Origin: Streptomyces griseus subsp. griseus
Lineage (GTDB): Bacteria; Actinomycetota; Actinomycetes; Streptomycetales; Streptomycetaceae
DNA length: 64,000 nucleotides
Direction: 5' to 3'
Assembly (NCBI RefSeq): GCF_000720255.1
Contig: NZ_JOJE01000020.1
Coordinates: forward strand, 124,001-188,000
This document shows, in pieces, positions 46,781 through 56,605 of this stretch (its first letter is position 1; each line of letters opens with the position of its first letter). The notes under the pieces were generated by a model, which did no database searches, was not told where the DNA came from, and saw nothing but the letters and a program-made list of their open reading frames with translations. The position numbers were made by a program, and so were the translations under genes.

Positions 46781-47788
46781 TCAGCGGGAGCCCTTCGGGT
46801 CCAGCGCGTCACGCACGCCGTCGCCGAAGAGGTTGAAGGCAAGGACGGTGATGAAGATCGCCACACCCGGGACCACCATGTACATGGGGTCGGAGTCGTA
46901 GTAGTCGATCGCGCTCGAGAGCATCTGTCCCCAGGAGGCCGTGGGCGGCTTGACGCCCACGCCCAGGAAGCTGAGGGCCGCCTCGGTGAGGATGTTGGTG
47001 GGGATCATCATCGTCGTGTACACGATGATGGGCGCCACGAGGTTGGGCAGCAGTTCCTTGAACAGGATGTACAGCCGCCCGGCGCCCAGCGATCGGGCGG
47101 CCTCGACGTACTCGCGCTCACGCAGCGAGAGCGTCTGGCCGCGCACGACGCGTCCGATGTAGGGCCAACCGAAGAAGCCGATGACCAGGATCATCACGAA
47201 GACACGCACGCCGGTACCGGTCAGACCCAGCATCTGGTTCGGCATGACGGAGACCAGCGCGATGATGAACAGCAGCTGCGGGAAGGCCAGCAGGCCGTCC
47301 ATGATCCGGCTGATGAGCGAGTCGACCCAGCCGCCGAAGAAGCCGGCGAGGATGCCGAGGACGGTGCCGAGGATGACGGCGACGACCGCGGACAGGAAGC
47401 CGACGAGGAGTGAGATCCGGGCCCCGTAGAGGATACGGGCGAAGATGTCGCGGCCGTTGACCGGCTCGACGCCCAGCAGGTGGTCGCCGCTGATGCCGCC
47501 GAGCGACCCGGTGGGAGTGCCGAACAGCGGGTCGATCAGGTTCTCGTGATACTCGTTCGGGTCCTGCCCGACCAGGCTGGTGATCACCGGCGCGAGCAGC
47601 GCTATCAGGATGAGCACGAGCACCACGACGCCGCCCGTCAGGGCGAGCTTGTCCCTCTTCAGGCGCTCCCAGGCGATCCGGCCCAGGGAACGACCCTGTA
47701 CGGCCTTCGCGCCCGCGGTGCCAACCGCCGCTTCCTCGACCGCACTCGGGGCCGCTTCCGCGGTCGGCTCGTGCAATGGTGCCGTCAT
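46781..47788 (-). CDS. oppC: Oligopeptide ABC transporter permease (OppC type)
   Basis: 335 aa, start ATG 47788 (MTAPLHEPTAEAAPSAVEEAA) after GAGGGGTCCCTGCCAG. A polar 50-residue N terminus precedes the OppC-type sequence LGRIAWERLKRDKLALTGGVVVLVLILIALLAPVITSLVG, and a later EAA loop (REREYVEAARSLGAGRLYILFKELLPNL, about residue 245). The gene order C-A-B-D-F puts a permease before the binding protein, which differs from the common A-B-C-D-F order but all components are present. First gene of the operon. Confidence 0.92.
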   Translation of the reverse strand: MTAPLHEPTAEAAPSAVEEAAVGTAGAKAVQGRSLGRIAWERLKRDKLALTGGVVVLVLILIALLAPVITSLVGQDPNEYHENLIDPLFGTPTGSLGGISGDHLLGVEPVNGRDIFARILYGARISLLVGFLSAVVAVILGTVLGILAGFFGGWVDSLISRIMDGLLAFPQLLFIIALVSVMPNQMLGLTGTGVRVFVMILVIGFFGWPYIGRVVRGQTLSLREREYVEAARSLGAGRLYILFKELLPNLVAPIIVYTTMMIPTNILTEAALSFLGVGVKPPTASWGQMLSSAIDYYDSDPMYMVVPGVAIFITVLAFNLFGDGVRDALDPKGSR

Positions 47789-48083
47789 CTGGCAGGGACC
47801 CCTCTCAACCGGCGGTTGGCCGGCCCGCACTTGCCGCTGTGGCGGCATTGATCAGTCCGTCGTACACAGGGGCGAACCACCCCTGGAGCGGGAGTCTTCA
47901 ACGCTTTGGCGATCTGTTGCCAGACTTAAGGGTGAAAGGATGCGTAAACGTGATGCTGTCTGAGGGGTTCCGTTATCCGGACAGCCGGTAACGGCCGCCG
48001 GACGAGGATCAAACATGACAGATCTGGACATAAGGTGACACAACTGCGCTATCTACGCGCGAAGATGAGCCTCCGCTACTGCT
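47789..48083. other. Upstream region of the opp operon
   Basis: About 300 bp without a gene, AT-richer than its neighbours. It should contain the oppC promoter. The one visible structure is an imperfect inverted repeat, CCGTTATCCGG-acag-CCGGTAACGG (47970-47994), roughly 180 bp before the oppC start. No known operator recognised. Confidence 0.5.
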
Positions 48084-48107
48084 TCGGTGATGTCCGGACA
48101 TCACCGA
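48084..48107 (-). terminator. 24-bp perfect palindrome after the SseB-like gene
   Basis: Perfect inverted repeat centred on CCGG (arms 48084-48095 and 48096-48107), starting 4 bp after the stop codon of the gene at 48111. Position argues for a terminator; absence of a T-run is common in this genus. Confidence 0.6.
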
Positions 48108-48110
48108 CGG

Positions 48111-48908
48111 TCAGTATCTTCCGGCGGTCGGCGGATAGCCGTACCCGGACGCCGGAGCCGGGGCGGGCGCCGCGTGGGCCTCACGGTCGTAGAACGGGCG
48201 CGCCTGGTTGCGCAGCCACATCACGACGGGGTCGTACTCGTCCGTCATGGCGACGGTCGACACCGGCAGCCCCTCCGGGACCGCACCGATCGACTGCTGC
48301 ATCATCGCCCGCACGGAGTCGACGGCGGTCGGAGAGGTCTCGTACACGTCCAGGCCGATGGCCAGGTACGGCGCTCCGAGCGCCGGTTGTACCCAGGCGC
48401 GGCGCAACGAGCGGACGGCGGGCGTGCGGTGGGCGTTCTGTGCGAGAAGGGCGTAGAACTGCGGGATCTCGATGCCGGGTTCGGACAGCCGCAGGGGTCC
48501 GGCCGGCTGTCGGTCCAGGCCGGTCGCGATCCGCCGCAGGTCGAGCCAGGGGATGCCGACGCCGCCGCCCGGCGCGTGCGGGTTCAGCCAGAGACCGTAG
48601 TGGTCCGGGTAGAGGGTGCGGGCCACGTCGAGCCCGTCGACCACTTCGTACGAGCGGTTCCAGCCGCTCGCCGAGAGTTCCTGGGCGGAGGTGACGCAGG
48701 GGGCGTAGCCGTGGCCGTCGACCTCCATGTTCCCGTACTGGGCGTCGGGGGAGCCGGCCTGGCCGTGCCACAGCAGCATCCAGACCTGGCCGGAGGAGGG
48801 GGTGGCGAGCGCGCGCAGGAGTGCCTCGTAGGCGTCGTAACGCCCGGGCGTGACCTGGCGCAGCATGTGCTCGACCTGTCCGGCCGCGGCGGTGCCGCTC
48901 GCGCTCAC
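48111..48908 (-). CDS. SseB-family protein, copy 1
   Basis: 265 aa cytoplasmic protein. LLRALATPSSGQVWMLLWHG, MEVDGHGYAPCVTSAQELSASGWNRSYEVVDGLDVARTLYPDHYGLWLNPHAPGGGVGIPWLDLRRIATGL is the SseB N-terminal domain pattern as I recall it, and the second half (FYALLAQNAHRTPAVRSLRRAWVQPALGAPYLAIGLDVYETSP...) the SseB C-terminal (serine-sensitivity-enhancer) domain. Function in streptomycetes is not established. Start ATG 48908; a second SseB-like protein is encoded 178 bp upstream on the same strand. Confidence 0.75.
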   Translation of the reverse strand: MSASGTAAAGQVEHMLRQVTPGRYDAYEALLRALATPSSGQVWMLLWHGQAGSPDAQYGNMEVDGHGYAPCVTSAQELSASGWNRSYEVVDGLDVARTLYPDHYGLWLNPHAPGGGVGIPWLDLRRIATGLDRQPAGPLRLSEPGIEIPQFYALLAQNAHRTPAVRSLRRAWVQPALGAPYLAIGLDVYETSPTAVDSVRAMMQQSIGAVPEGLPVSTVAMTDEYDPVVMWLRNQARPFYDREAHAAPAPAPASGYGYPPTAGRY

Positions 48909-49085
48909 CTGTGCCGCCCTTCGTGAGTTGAGTGGGCCTCGTGTATGAAACCAGCTTAGGCGCTGTGCTGGGTTGAGCCGCTTGGGCGCGGGGGGCTGAT
49001 TCGCCGTGGTCGGGTGCGGGTTGCGGGGGGTCTCGCGCCCACGCGGCGGAGCCGCACATCGATACCGCCCGCGCCCCTGGGCCGG

Positions 49086-49880
49086 CTACAGATCCCGTAT
49101 GTAGAAAGGGCGGACCCTCTCGCGCATCCACTCCGCCACCGGGTCGCCCTGGGCCACGTCCAGAAGGACGAGGTTGACGGGCCAGGGGGTGGGGGTCTGA
49201 CCCAGGGCTCGGCCCAGGGCGTCCAGGGGGAGGGCTCGCAGGTCGCCCTCCAGATGGGAGAGTTCGACGCCGACGAACATGACCGGGTCGGCCGTCTCGA
49301 TGGTGGCGAGGCAGCGGCGGGCGGTGAGGACGACGCCGGTGGCGGCGAACTCGGTGGCGGCGGCGGCGAGGAAGTCGACCGGGTCGTCCTGCCAGTCGGG
49401 CTCGAAGAGGCGGACCCGCCCGCCGCTCGTGGGACCGTCCAGCGGGGTGCGGCCGGAGCGGCACAGCTCGGCGACGGCCTGCGGCGGCAGTGGGACGCCG
49501 ACCACGCCGTCCGGGTTCACCATGATGCCGACCTGCGGGGGCAGCCCGCGGGCGAACTCGACGGCCGGGGCGATGGTGTACGACATGTGGGAGCCGACGA
49601 CCTGGCGGAACTGTTCCTCGGAGCTGAAGACGGGCACGTAGGCCTGGCCCTCGATCTCCAGGGTGGGCAGGTCCAGGGGGCCGCTGTGCGGGCCGCGGCC
49701 GTTGGGCAGCGGCACCCACACGAAGCTGCGGCCGAGGACCTCCACGATCCGGCCGCCGGATCCGGGTACGCCGAGGGAGGCGGAGAGCACCTCCTCCAGT
49801 TCGTTGCCGGGCCAGCCGCCGTGCGAGTGGGGGTGTGCCTGTGCCGGGAAGTCCGCGGGAAAATCCGCCGGGAAGTCCAT
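49086..49880 (-). CDS. SseB-family protein, copy 2
   Basis: 264 aa from ATG 49880 (MDFPADFPADFPAQAHPHSHGGWPGNELEEVL). The FPAD tripeptide repeat at the N terminus is a small in-frame repetition. The body GRSFVWVPLPNGRGPHSGPLDLPTLEIEGQAYVPVFSSEEQFRQVVGSHMSYTIAPAVEFARGLPPQVGIMVNPDGVVGVPLPPQAVAELC matches the SseB domain, and the end (AEWMRERVRPFYIRDL) parallels the sister protein's YDPVVMWLRNQARPFYD. Both are therefore likely related by duplication. Unknown role. Confidence 0.75.
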   Translation of the reverse strand: MDFPADFPADFPAQAHPHSHGGWPGNELEEVLSASLGVPGSGGRIVEVLGRSFVWVPLPNGRGPHSGPLDLPTLEIEGQAYVPVFSSEEQFRQVVGSHMSYTIAPAVEFARGLPPQVGIMVNPDGVVGVPLPPQAVAELCRSGRTPLDGPTSGGRVRLFEPDWQDDPVDFLAAAATEFAATGVVLTARRCLATIETADPVMFVGVELSHLEGDLRALPLDALGRALGQTPTPWPVNLVLLDVAQGDPVAEWMRERVRPFYIRDL

Positions 49881-50007
49881 CTCTCTCAACCGTCTGCCGG
49901 GAACCACTGCTGTGGCGGAAAGGCTAGCGGGTGCCGGCCGTCGCGTTCCCCGCCCGTTCCCGCCCTGTGCTCAGGCCCGATCCGGCCCGCCTCGGCCCGT
50001 GGCCCGC

Positions 50008-50670
50008 TCAGCCCGTGAAGCCGATGCGGCGCAGCGTGTCCGCGGCGTCCCGGTCGACCAGGACCGCCGAGCCGCAGCCCGGGGGCAGCTCGCCGCGTTC
50101 CACGGAACGCAGCAGGCGGGAGGCGGCCGTGCGGTGGCGCAGGAACGCGTACCGGGAGACGCCCCGGCCGCGTTCGCGCTGACCGGCCAGCGCCGTGTCC
50201 GCGGTGACGTCCAGCAGGAGCAGGTGCAGGGTGCCGCCCCGGCGGCGGGCCTCGCGGGCCAGCCAGCGGCGCACCCAGGTCTGCGTACCGCAGTCGTGCA
50301 CGACCACGCCCGTGCCGGAGCGCAGCGCGCGGTGCAGTCCGGCGTAGTGGGCGAGACGGACGAGGGGGCGGTAGAGGGCGTAGGGCACGAGGCGGGGCAG
50401 GCGGGCGTCCCAGCGGTCGCGGGTGTCCTGGGAGTCGATGCCGACGTCCTTCACCGTGCGCCGCATCAGGGTGGACTTGCCGCTGCCGGGCAGGCCGGTG
50501 ACCACGACCAGGTCGTGGGGGCCGAAGAGCAGGGCGTGGGGGCTGTGACCCGCGCGCTCGCGCAGGTCACGGACGACGGGCTGCGGGCCGTACGCCTCCC
50601 GGGCCGGGGCGGCGGGCTGTGCGGGCAGCGCGACGGCCGTGCCGGTCGCGTACGCGGTGGTCCTGTTCAC
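50008..50670 (-). CDS. P-loop ATPase/kinase (zeta-toxin/AAA-like)
   Basis: 220 aa from GTG 50670 (MNRTTAYATGTAVALPAQP) behind GGGGAGG. A P-loop LVVVTGLPGSGKSTLMRRTV (about residue 58), then TRDRWDARLPRLVPYALYRPLVRLAHYAGLHRAL and a VVVHDCGTQTWVRRWLAREARRRG segment (Asp of Walker B type) and ...RYAFLRHRTAASRLL. This is the layout of small nucleotide or phosphotransferase kinases (AAA_33 group). Substrate unknown. It is divergent from the glycine riboswitch and gcvT. Confidence 0.8.
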   Translation of the reverse strand: MNRTTAYATGTAVALPAQPAAPAREAYGPQPVVRDLRERAGHSPHALLFGPHDLVVVTGLPGSGKSTLMRRTVKDVGIDSQDTRDRWDARLPRLVPYALYRPLVRLAHYAGLHRALRSGTGVVVHDCGTQTWVRRWLAREARRRGGTLHLLLLDVTADTALAGQRERGRGVSRYAFLRHRTAASRLLRSVERGELPPGCGSAVLVDRDAADTLRRIGFTG

Positions 50671-50856
50671 CGTGATCGTCCTCCCCTGGGGTGGCTCGGG
50701 TGTAACCTCCCCGCCGAGTGTAAAGAGAAGGTAATACGCGGTGTCTCGCCGTTTCGTTCGCTTTCTGCCACAGGCGGGTTACAGATGCGGCCTGCCACCG
50801 GCCGGTACGGGCGTGCAATGATGAGGCCGCCAACTGCATACCGGCCGTTTGAATCC

Positions 50857-51056
50857 GCGCGGGAGAGTCCCCAGCAGCAGCTGTCCCTGGGGCGCCGAAG
50901 GAGCAAGTCCCTCCCTTGAATCTCTCAGGCCCCGTTACCGCGCGGGCGAGGCACATCTGAAAAGCGGATCGCCGTCTGCGGTGGTCCCACCCAAGGTGCA
51001 AGCCATGCCCACAGTGGTCATGGCGAACCTCTCAGGTTCCGATGACAGATGGGGAG
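50857..51056 (+). promoter_or_regulatory. Tandem glycine riboswitch upstream of gcvT
   Basis: Two glycine aptamers in a row. The first contains GGGAGAGTCCC, GCCGAAGGAGCAA and AATCTCTCAGGC; the second ATCTGAAAAGCGG, ACCCAAGGTGCAAGCC and AACCTCTCAGG, ending with the GATGACAGATGGGGAGGA segment. These are the conserved aptamer cores. Cooperative glycine binding would switch on the gcvT-gcvH-glyA block and so let the cell degrade excess glycine. Confidence 0.95.
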
Positions 51057-51102
51057 GAACGACCTCGCCCTGTCCTGTCATGCCATGGGAGACGACCGAC
51101 CG

Positions 51103-52236
51103 ATGAGCAGTACCGCACTCCGTCACACCGCGCTCGATGCCGTGCATCGCTCGCTCGGCGCGACGATGACCGACTTCGCCGGCTGGGACATGCCCCTGCG
51201 CTACGGCTCCGAGCGGGACGAGCACAACGCCGTACGCACGAAGGCCGGGCTCTTCGACCTCTCGCACATGGGCGAGATCACGGTCACCGGACCGCAGGCC
51301 GCCGCCCTCCTCGACCACGCCCTGGTGGGCAACATCGGGGGCGTCAAGGCCGGCCGGGCCCGCTACACCATGATCTGCCGGGCCGACGGCGGCATCCTCG
51401 ACGACCTGATCGTCTACCGGCTCGCCGAGACCGAGGCCGCTTCTTCTGAATACCTGGTGGTCGCCAACGCCTCCAACGCCCAGGTGGTGCTGGACGCCCT
51501 CGTCGAGCGGTCCGCCGGGTTCGACGCCGAGGTGCGCGACGACCGGGACGCGTACGCGCTGATCGCCGTGCAGGGGCCGGAGTCCCCCGGCATCCTCGCC
51601 TCCCTGACCGACGCCGACCTCGACGGGCTGAAGTACTACGCGGGCCTGCCCGGCACCGTCGCCGGCGTCCCGGCGCTGATCGCGCGCACCGGCTACACCG
51701 GTGAGGACGGCTTCGAGCTGTTCGTGAAGCCGGAGCACGCCGTCGAGCTGTGGCAGGCGCTCACCAAGGCGGGCGAGGGCGTGGGGCTGGTCCCGTGCGG
51801 TCTGTCCTGCCGGGACACGCTGCGCCTGGAGGCGGGCATGCCGCTGTACGGGCACGAGCTGAGCACCTCCCTCACGCCCTTCGACGCCGGGCTCGGCCGG
51901 GTGGTGAAGTTCGAGAAGGAGGGCGACTTCGTGGGCCGCCAGGCGCTGGCCGAGGCTGCCTCCAAGGCTCAGGAGAACCCCCCGCGCGTCCTGGTCGGCC
52001 TGGTCGCCGAGGGCCGCCGGGTCCCGCGCGCCGGGTACGCCGTCGTGGCCGGCGGCGAAGTGGTCGGCGAGGTCACCTCCGGCGCCCCCTCCCCCACGCT
52101 GGGCAGGCCGATCGCCATGGCGTACGTCGACGCCGCGCACGCGGAGCCGGGCACCAAGGGCGTCGGCGTGGACATCCGGGGCACTCACGAGCCGTACGAG
52201 GTCGTGGCGCTGCCCTTCTACAAGCGGCAGAAGTAG
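51103..52236 (+). CDS. gcvT: Glycine cleavage system T protein (aminomethyltransferase)
   Basis: 377 aa. Transfers the methylene group from the H protein's lipoyl arm to tetrahydrofolate and releases ammonia. N-terminal STALRHTALDAVHRSLGATMTDFAGWDMPLRYGSERDEHNAVRTKAGLFDLSHMGEI is diagnostic. The C-terminal GFVGREAL-type barrel (EGDFVGRQAL, about 275) is present. Start ATG 51103 (MSSTALRHTALDAVHRS) lies shortly after the riboswitch, with GGGAGACGACCGACC before it. In-frame upstream ATGs fall inside the riboswitch and are rejected. Confidence 0.97.
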   Translation: MSSTALRHTALDAVHRSLGATMTDFAGWDMPLRYGSERDEHNAVRTKAGLFDLSHMGEITVTGPQAAALLDHALVGNIGGVKAGRARYTMICRADGGILDDLIVYRLAETEAASSEYLVVANASNAQVVLDALVERSAGFDAEVRDDRDAYALIAVQGPESPGILASLTDADLDGLKYYAGLPGTVAGVPALIARTGYTGEDGFELFVKPEHAVELWQALTKAGEGVGLVPCGLSCRDTLRLEAGMPLYGHELSTSLTPFDAGLGRVVKFEKEGDFVGRQALAEAASKAQENPPRVLVGLVAEGRRVPRAGYAVVAGGEVVGEVTSGAPSPTLGRPIAMAYVDAAHAEPGTKGVGVDIRGTHEPYEVVALPFYKRQK

Positions 52237-52351
52237 ACACTGGGCGCGGTGTCCCGCCCGTGCGTGACCCCGCGCACATTTTCGCTGCTCACAGCGGTTT
52301 CCGCAGTCACTCATTCACCAGCACTCCCCCGCGTACAGGAGAATTCAGGCC

Positions 52352-52729
52352 ATGAGCAACCCCCAGCAGCTGCGCTACAGCAAGGAGCACGAGTGGCTGT
52401 CGGCCGCCGAGGACGGCGTCGCGACGGTCGGCATCACGGAGTTCGCGGCCAACGCGCTCGGTGACGTCGTCTACGCCCAGCTCCCGGACGTCGGCTCCAC
52501 GGTCGCCGCGGGCGAAACCTGTGGCGAACTGGAGTCCACCAAGTCGGTCAGCGACCTGTACTCCCCCGTCTCCGGCGAGGTCACCGAGATCAACGAGGAC
52601 GTGGTGAACGACCCGTCGCTGGTGAACTCGGCCCCCTTCGAGGGTGGCTGGCTGTTCAAGGTGCGGGTCTCGGAGGAGCCCTCCGACCTGCTCACCGCCG
52701 ACGAGTACGCCGCCCACTCCGCCGGCTGA
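52352..52729 (+). CDS. gcvH: Glycine cleavage system H protein
   Basis: 125 aa lipoylated carrier of the glycine cleavage complex. [40 protein letters not shown] starts the lipoyl domain and [24 protein letters not shown] carries the lipoyl lysine (about residue 63). It shuttles the aminomethyl group between P, T and L proteins; the P and L genes are not in the window. Spacing to gcvT is 115 bp, so a promoter or processing site could lie between. Confidence 0.98.
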   Translation: MSNPQQLRYSKEHEWLSAAEDGVATVGITEFAANALGDVVYAQLPDVGSTVAAGETCGELESTKSVSDLYSPVSGEVTEINEDVVNDPSLVNSAPFEGGWLFKVRVSEEPSDLLTADEYAAHSAG

Positions 52730-52743
52730 GGAGCCGTAGCCCC

Positions 52744-54009
52744 ATGTCTGTTCTGAACACCCCCCTGCACGAGCTCGACCCGGACGTGGCCGCCGCGGTC
52801 GACGCCGAGCTGAACCGCCAGCAGTCCACGCTCGAGATGATCGCCTCGGAGAACTTCGCTCCGCTCGCGGTCATGGAGGCGCAGGGCTCGGTCCTGACCA
52901 ACAAGTACGCCGAGGGCTACCCCGGCCGCCGCTACTACGGCGGCTGTGAGCACGTCGACGTCGCCGAGCAGATCGCCATCGACCGGGTCAAGGACCTGTT
53001 CGGCGCCGAATACGCCAACGTGCAGCCGCACTCGGGCGCCTCCGCCAACCAGGCGGCCCTGTTCGCGCTCGCCCAGCCGGGCGACACGATCCTCGGCCTG
53101 GACCTGGCGCACGGCGGTCACCTGACCCACGGGATGCGGCTGAACTTCTCCGGCAAGCAGTTCGACGTGGTCGCCTACCACGTGGACACCGCCACCGGCC
53201 TGGTCGACATGGCCGAGCTGGAGCGGCTCGCCAAGGAGCACCGCCCGAAGGTGATCATCGCGGGCTGGTCGGCCTACCCGCGCCAGCTGGACTTCGCGGA
53301 GTTCCGCCGGATCGCCGACGAGGTCGAGGCGTACCTGTGGGTCGACATGGCCCACTTCGCCGGTCTGGTCGCGGCGGGCCTGCACCCCAACCCCGTCGAG
53401 TACGCGGACGTGGTCACCTCCACCACCCACAAGACGCTGGGCGGCCCGCGCGGCGGCATCATCCTCGCGAAGTCCGCCTTCGCGAAGAAGCTGAACTCGT
53501 CCGTCTTCCCGGGCTTCCAGGGCGGCCCCCTGGAGCACGTGATCGCGGCGAAGGCGGTTTCCTTCAAGGTCGCAGCCTCGGAGGAGTTCAAGGAGCGCCA
53601 GCGGCGTACGGTGGAGGGCGCGCGGATCCTCGCCGAGCGTCTGACGGCCGCCGACGCCCGCGAGGCCGGGGTCAACGTGCTGTCCGGCGGCACGGACGTG
53701 CACCTGATCCTGGTCGACCTGCGGGAGTCCGAGCTGGACGGGCGGCAGGCCGAGGACCGTCTCCACGAGGTCGGCATCACGGTCAACCGCAACGCCGTCC
53801 CGAACGACCCGCGTCCGCCGATGGTCACCTCGGGCCTGCGCATCGGTACGCCGGCCCTCGCGACCCGCGGCTTCACGGCCGAGGACTTCGCCGAGGTGGC
53901 GGACGTCATCGCCGAGACGCTGAAGCCGTCGTTCGACGCGGAGGCGCTGAAGACCCGGGTCAGGGCGCTTGCCGACAAGCACCCGCTGTACCCCGGTCTG
54001 AGCAAGTAA
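52744..54009 (+). CDS. glyA: Serine hydroxymethyltransferase
   Basis: 421 aa PLP enzyme that interconverts serine and glycine with folate. Starts [41 protein letters not shown] lysine in [18 protein letters not shown] (about residue 229); [36 protein letters not shown] is the family N-terminal core. Only 14 bp after gcvH, so same transcript. With gcvT/H it completes a route from glycine to serine, which then feeds sdaA. Confidence 0.98.
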   Translation: MSVLNTPLHELDPDVAAAVDAELNRQQSTLEMIASENFAPLAVMEAQGSVLTNKYAEGYPGRRYYGGCEHVDVAEQIAIDRVKDLFGAEYANVQPHSGASANQAALFALAQPGDTILGLDLAHGGHLTHGMRLNFSGKQFDVVAYHVDTATGLVDMAELERLAKEHRPKVIIAGWSAYPRQLDFAEFRRIADEVEAYLWVDMAHFAGLVAAGLHPNPVEYADVVTSTTHKTLGGPRGGIILAKSAFAKKLNSSVFPGFQGGPLEHVIAAKAVSFKVAASEEFKERQRRTVEGARILAERLTAADAREAGVNVLSGGTDVHLILVDLRESELDGRQAEDRLHEVGITVNRNAVPNDPRPPMVTSGLRIGTPALATRGFTAEDFAEVADVIAETLKPSFDAEALKTRVRALADKHPLYPGLSK

Positions 54010-54019
54010 TCAAATACCG

Positions 54020-54053
54020 GTGGGGCACTCGACCGGAGTGCCGGGTGCCCCAC
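54020..54053 (+). promoter_or_regulatory. Stem-loop between glyA and sdaA
   Basis: GTGGGGCA (54020-54027) pairs with TGCCCCAC (54046-54053), and the inner CACTC-GACCG-GAGTG extends it. It is 10 bp after the glyA stop and 33 bp before sdaA, with no T-run. Possible leaky terminator or mRNA processing site. Confidence 0.6.
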
Positions 54054-54086
54054 CCCCTTGCACCACCCCTGTATTGAGGAGTCACC

Positions 54087-55454
<1,368 letters not shown>

Positions 55455-55465
55455 GCACTTTGCCC

Positions 55466-55711
55466 TCACCGGGCCCGGTAGTGCCGCAGCCGCGCCGAAT
55501 CCCACTCGACGATGTCCAGGACATCGTCGGCATACCCCTTGGCCTCAGGGGTCTGGGCGCCGAGAAACGCCCGGTGGACAAGCCAGAGCCCGTCGCGGAC
55601 TGTCTCCACGCAGCGCGCCTGGAGACTGTCCTCGACCGAGTCGCCATCCACCTCGCCCGAGACGAACCCCAGAAGCAGCCTCAGGATCTCCTTTTCCTGC
55701 GGCACAGCCAT
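55466..55711 (-). CDS. 81-aa orphan protein, possible immunity-type remnant
   Basis: MAVPQEKEILRLLLGFVSGE and VEDSLQARCVETVRDGLWLVHRAFLGAQTPEAKGYADDVLDIVEWDSARLRHYRAR, helical and acidic, with GAGGGC before ATG 55711. It converges on sdaA and overlaps the end of the RHS-like fragment in another frame. Small proteins after RHS toxins are often immunity proteins, so that is a guess, but it may also be the C terminus of a longer gene broken by a frameshift. Confidence 0.5.
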   Translation of the reverse strand: MAVPQEKEILRLLLGFVSGEVDGDSVEDSLQARCVETVRDGLWLVHRAFLGAQTPEAKGYADDVLDIVEWDSARLRHYRAR

Positions 55712-56178
55712 GCCCTCGAGCATTTGAGGGCCCGGTCGCTGTTGCCGTTGCCGAAGGTGCCTTTGCCGGTGTGACGGATCGACTGCAGCCACATCACGGC
55801 CTGCAGCGAGCTCGCGTCCTTCGGGTCGACGGTGGTGCCGGTGACCGGGTCGACCGTGCCGCCCGCGTCGGAGTACACCTGCCCGAGGGCGTAGGAGTCG
55901 ACCGGGACCAGCTTGTCCGTGTCGCCGTCCCTGACGTGCACCTTGGTGGTGATGGTGTCCAGCCGGGTGGTGGACCAGAAGGTCGGCGACGACACGATGC
56001 ACACGTCGGTGGGCACCTTGGTGGCGTCGTCGGGCAGCTTGGTCTTGTCGGTCGAATCACAGTGCAGCTCCCAGGGGACGTCCGGCCAGTGCGGGGCCGT
56101 GTTGTCGTCCAGGTTCCCGGCGGAGCAGTCGGTGAAGGAGGACGTGGTCTGGCAGCGCTGCTTTGAGGAGAAGTCCAC
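55681..56178 (-). pseudogene. Fragment of an RHS/YD-type wall-associated protein
   Basis: An open stretch of about 165 codons (from MDFSSKQRCQTTSSFTDC) with no plausible start or end of its own. VCIVSSPTFWSTTRLDTITTKVHVRDGDTDKLVPVDSYALGQVYSDAGG and DASSLQAVMWLQSIRHTGKGTFG resemble the propeller/barrel part (SpvB/TcaC-like, followed by YD repeats) of the very large secreted RHS proteins of Streptomyces. The YD repeats, toxin end and N terminus are absent, so this is a relic. Family call from memory. Confidence 0.6.
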
Positions 56179-56213
56179 CTGCGCGGCCGGGGTGCGGCCA
56201 GCCCAGAACCGAC

Positions 56214-56378
56214 TGGAACGCCGCCGGCCCTGTCCAGTTCGGCCGCCGCCTCTTCCAGGGCACGTACGGCGAGTACGCCGACGGCCGCCTCAGCGACGTC
56301 CGCCTGTACGCGACGGCCCTCCCCCCGGCGGACGCGACGGCGATCGGCGGGAGCCCTGCCCTCACCCAGCTCGGCTGA
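56214..56378 (+). pseudogene. LamG (concanavalin-like) domain C-terminal fragment
   Basis: About 55 codons: WNAAGPVQFGRRLFQGTYGEYADGRLSDVRLYATALPPADATAIGG then a TGA. The G-xY-DGxLSDVRLYxxAL pattern is the end of a LamG domain as found in streptomycete wall-associated proteins. It lies on the opposite strand to, and adjoins, the RHS fragment, so two different relics or a rearranged single gene are present. No start codon in a sensible context. Confidence 0.55.
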
Positions 56379-56605
56379 CGACGCGATTCCTCCCAGATGT
56401 GAACGCCGTGGCATCCGGCAAAAGTCAGGTGACGTCAGCAGCAGCGAGGTGGACAACACCGTTCTGGGTGCGGCAGGAACATGTGCCAGAAGGTACAACG
56501 TACCCGCACTTGGAACGACCGCACCTGGAAGCCGGCCCTCGCCGTCTCCTTGTACTTCACGGTGCCGGCGCGTTCGTTGCTTTCAGCGCTGAGCCATGCC
56601 GTCTG

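Noticed and set aside
48084..48107. Palindrome after the SseB-like gene read as an operator for opp
   Set aside because: It is 296 bp from the oppC start but only 4 bp after a stop codon, so termination is the simpler reading.
51049..51102. Upstream start codons for gcvT
   Set aside because: They lie in or next to the riboswitch; the GcvT family begins around STALRHTAL.
55681..56605. Intact RHS toxin/immunity system
   Set aside because: The RHS fragment lacks YD repeats, a toxin domain and both ends; only relics are visible.
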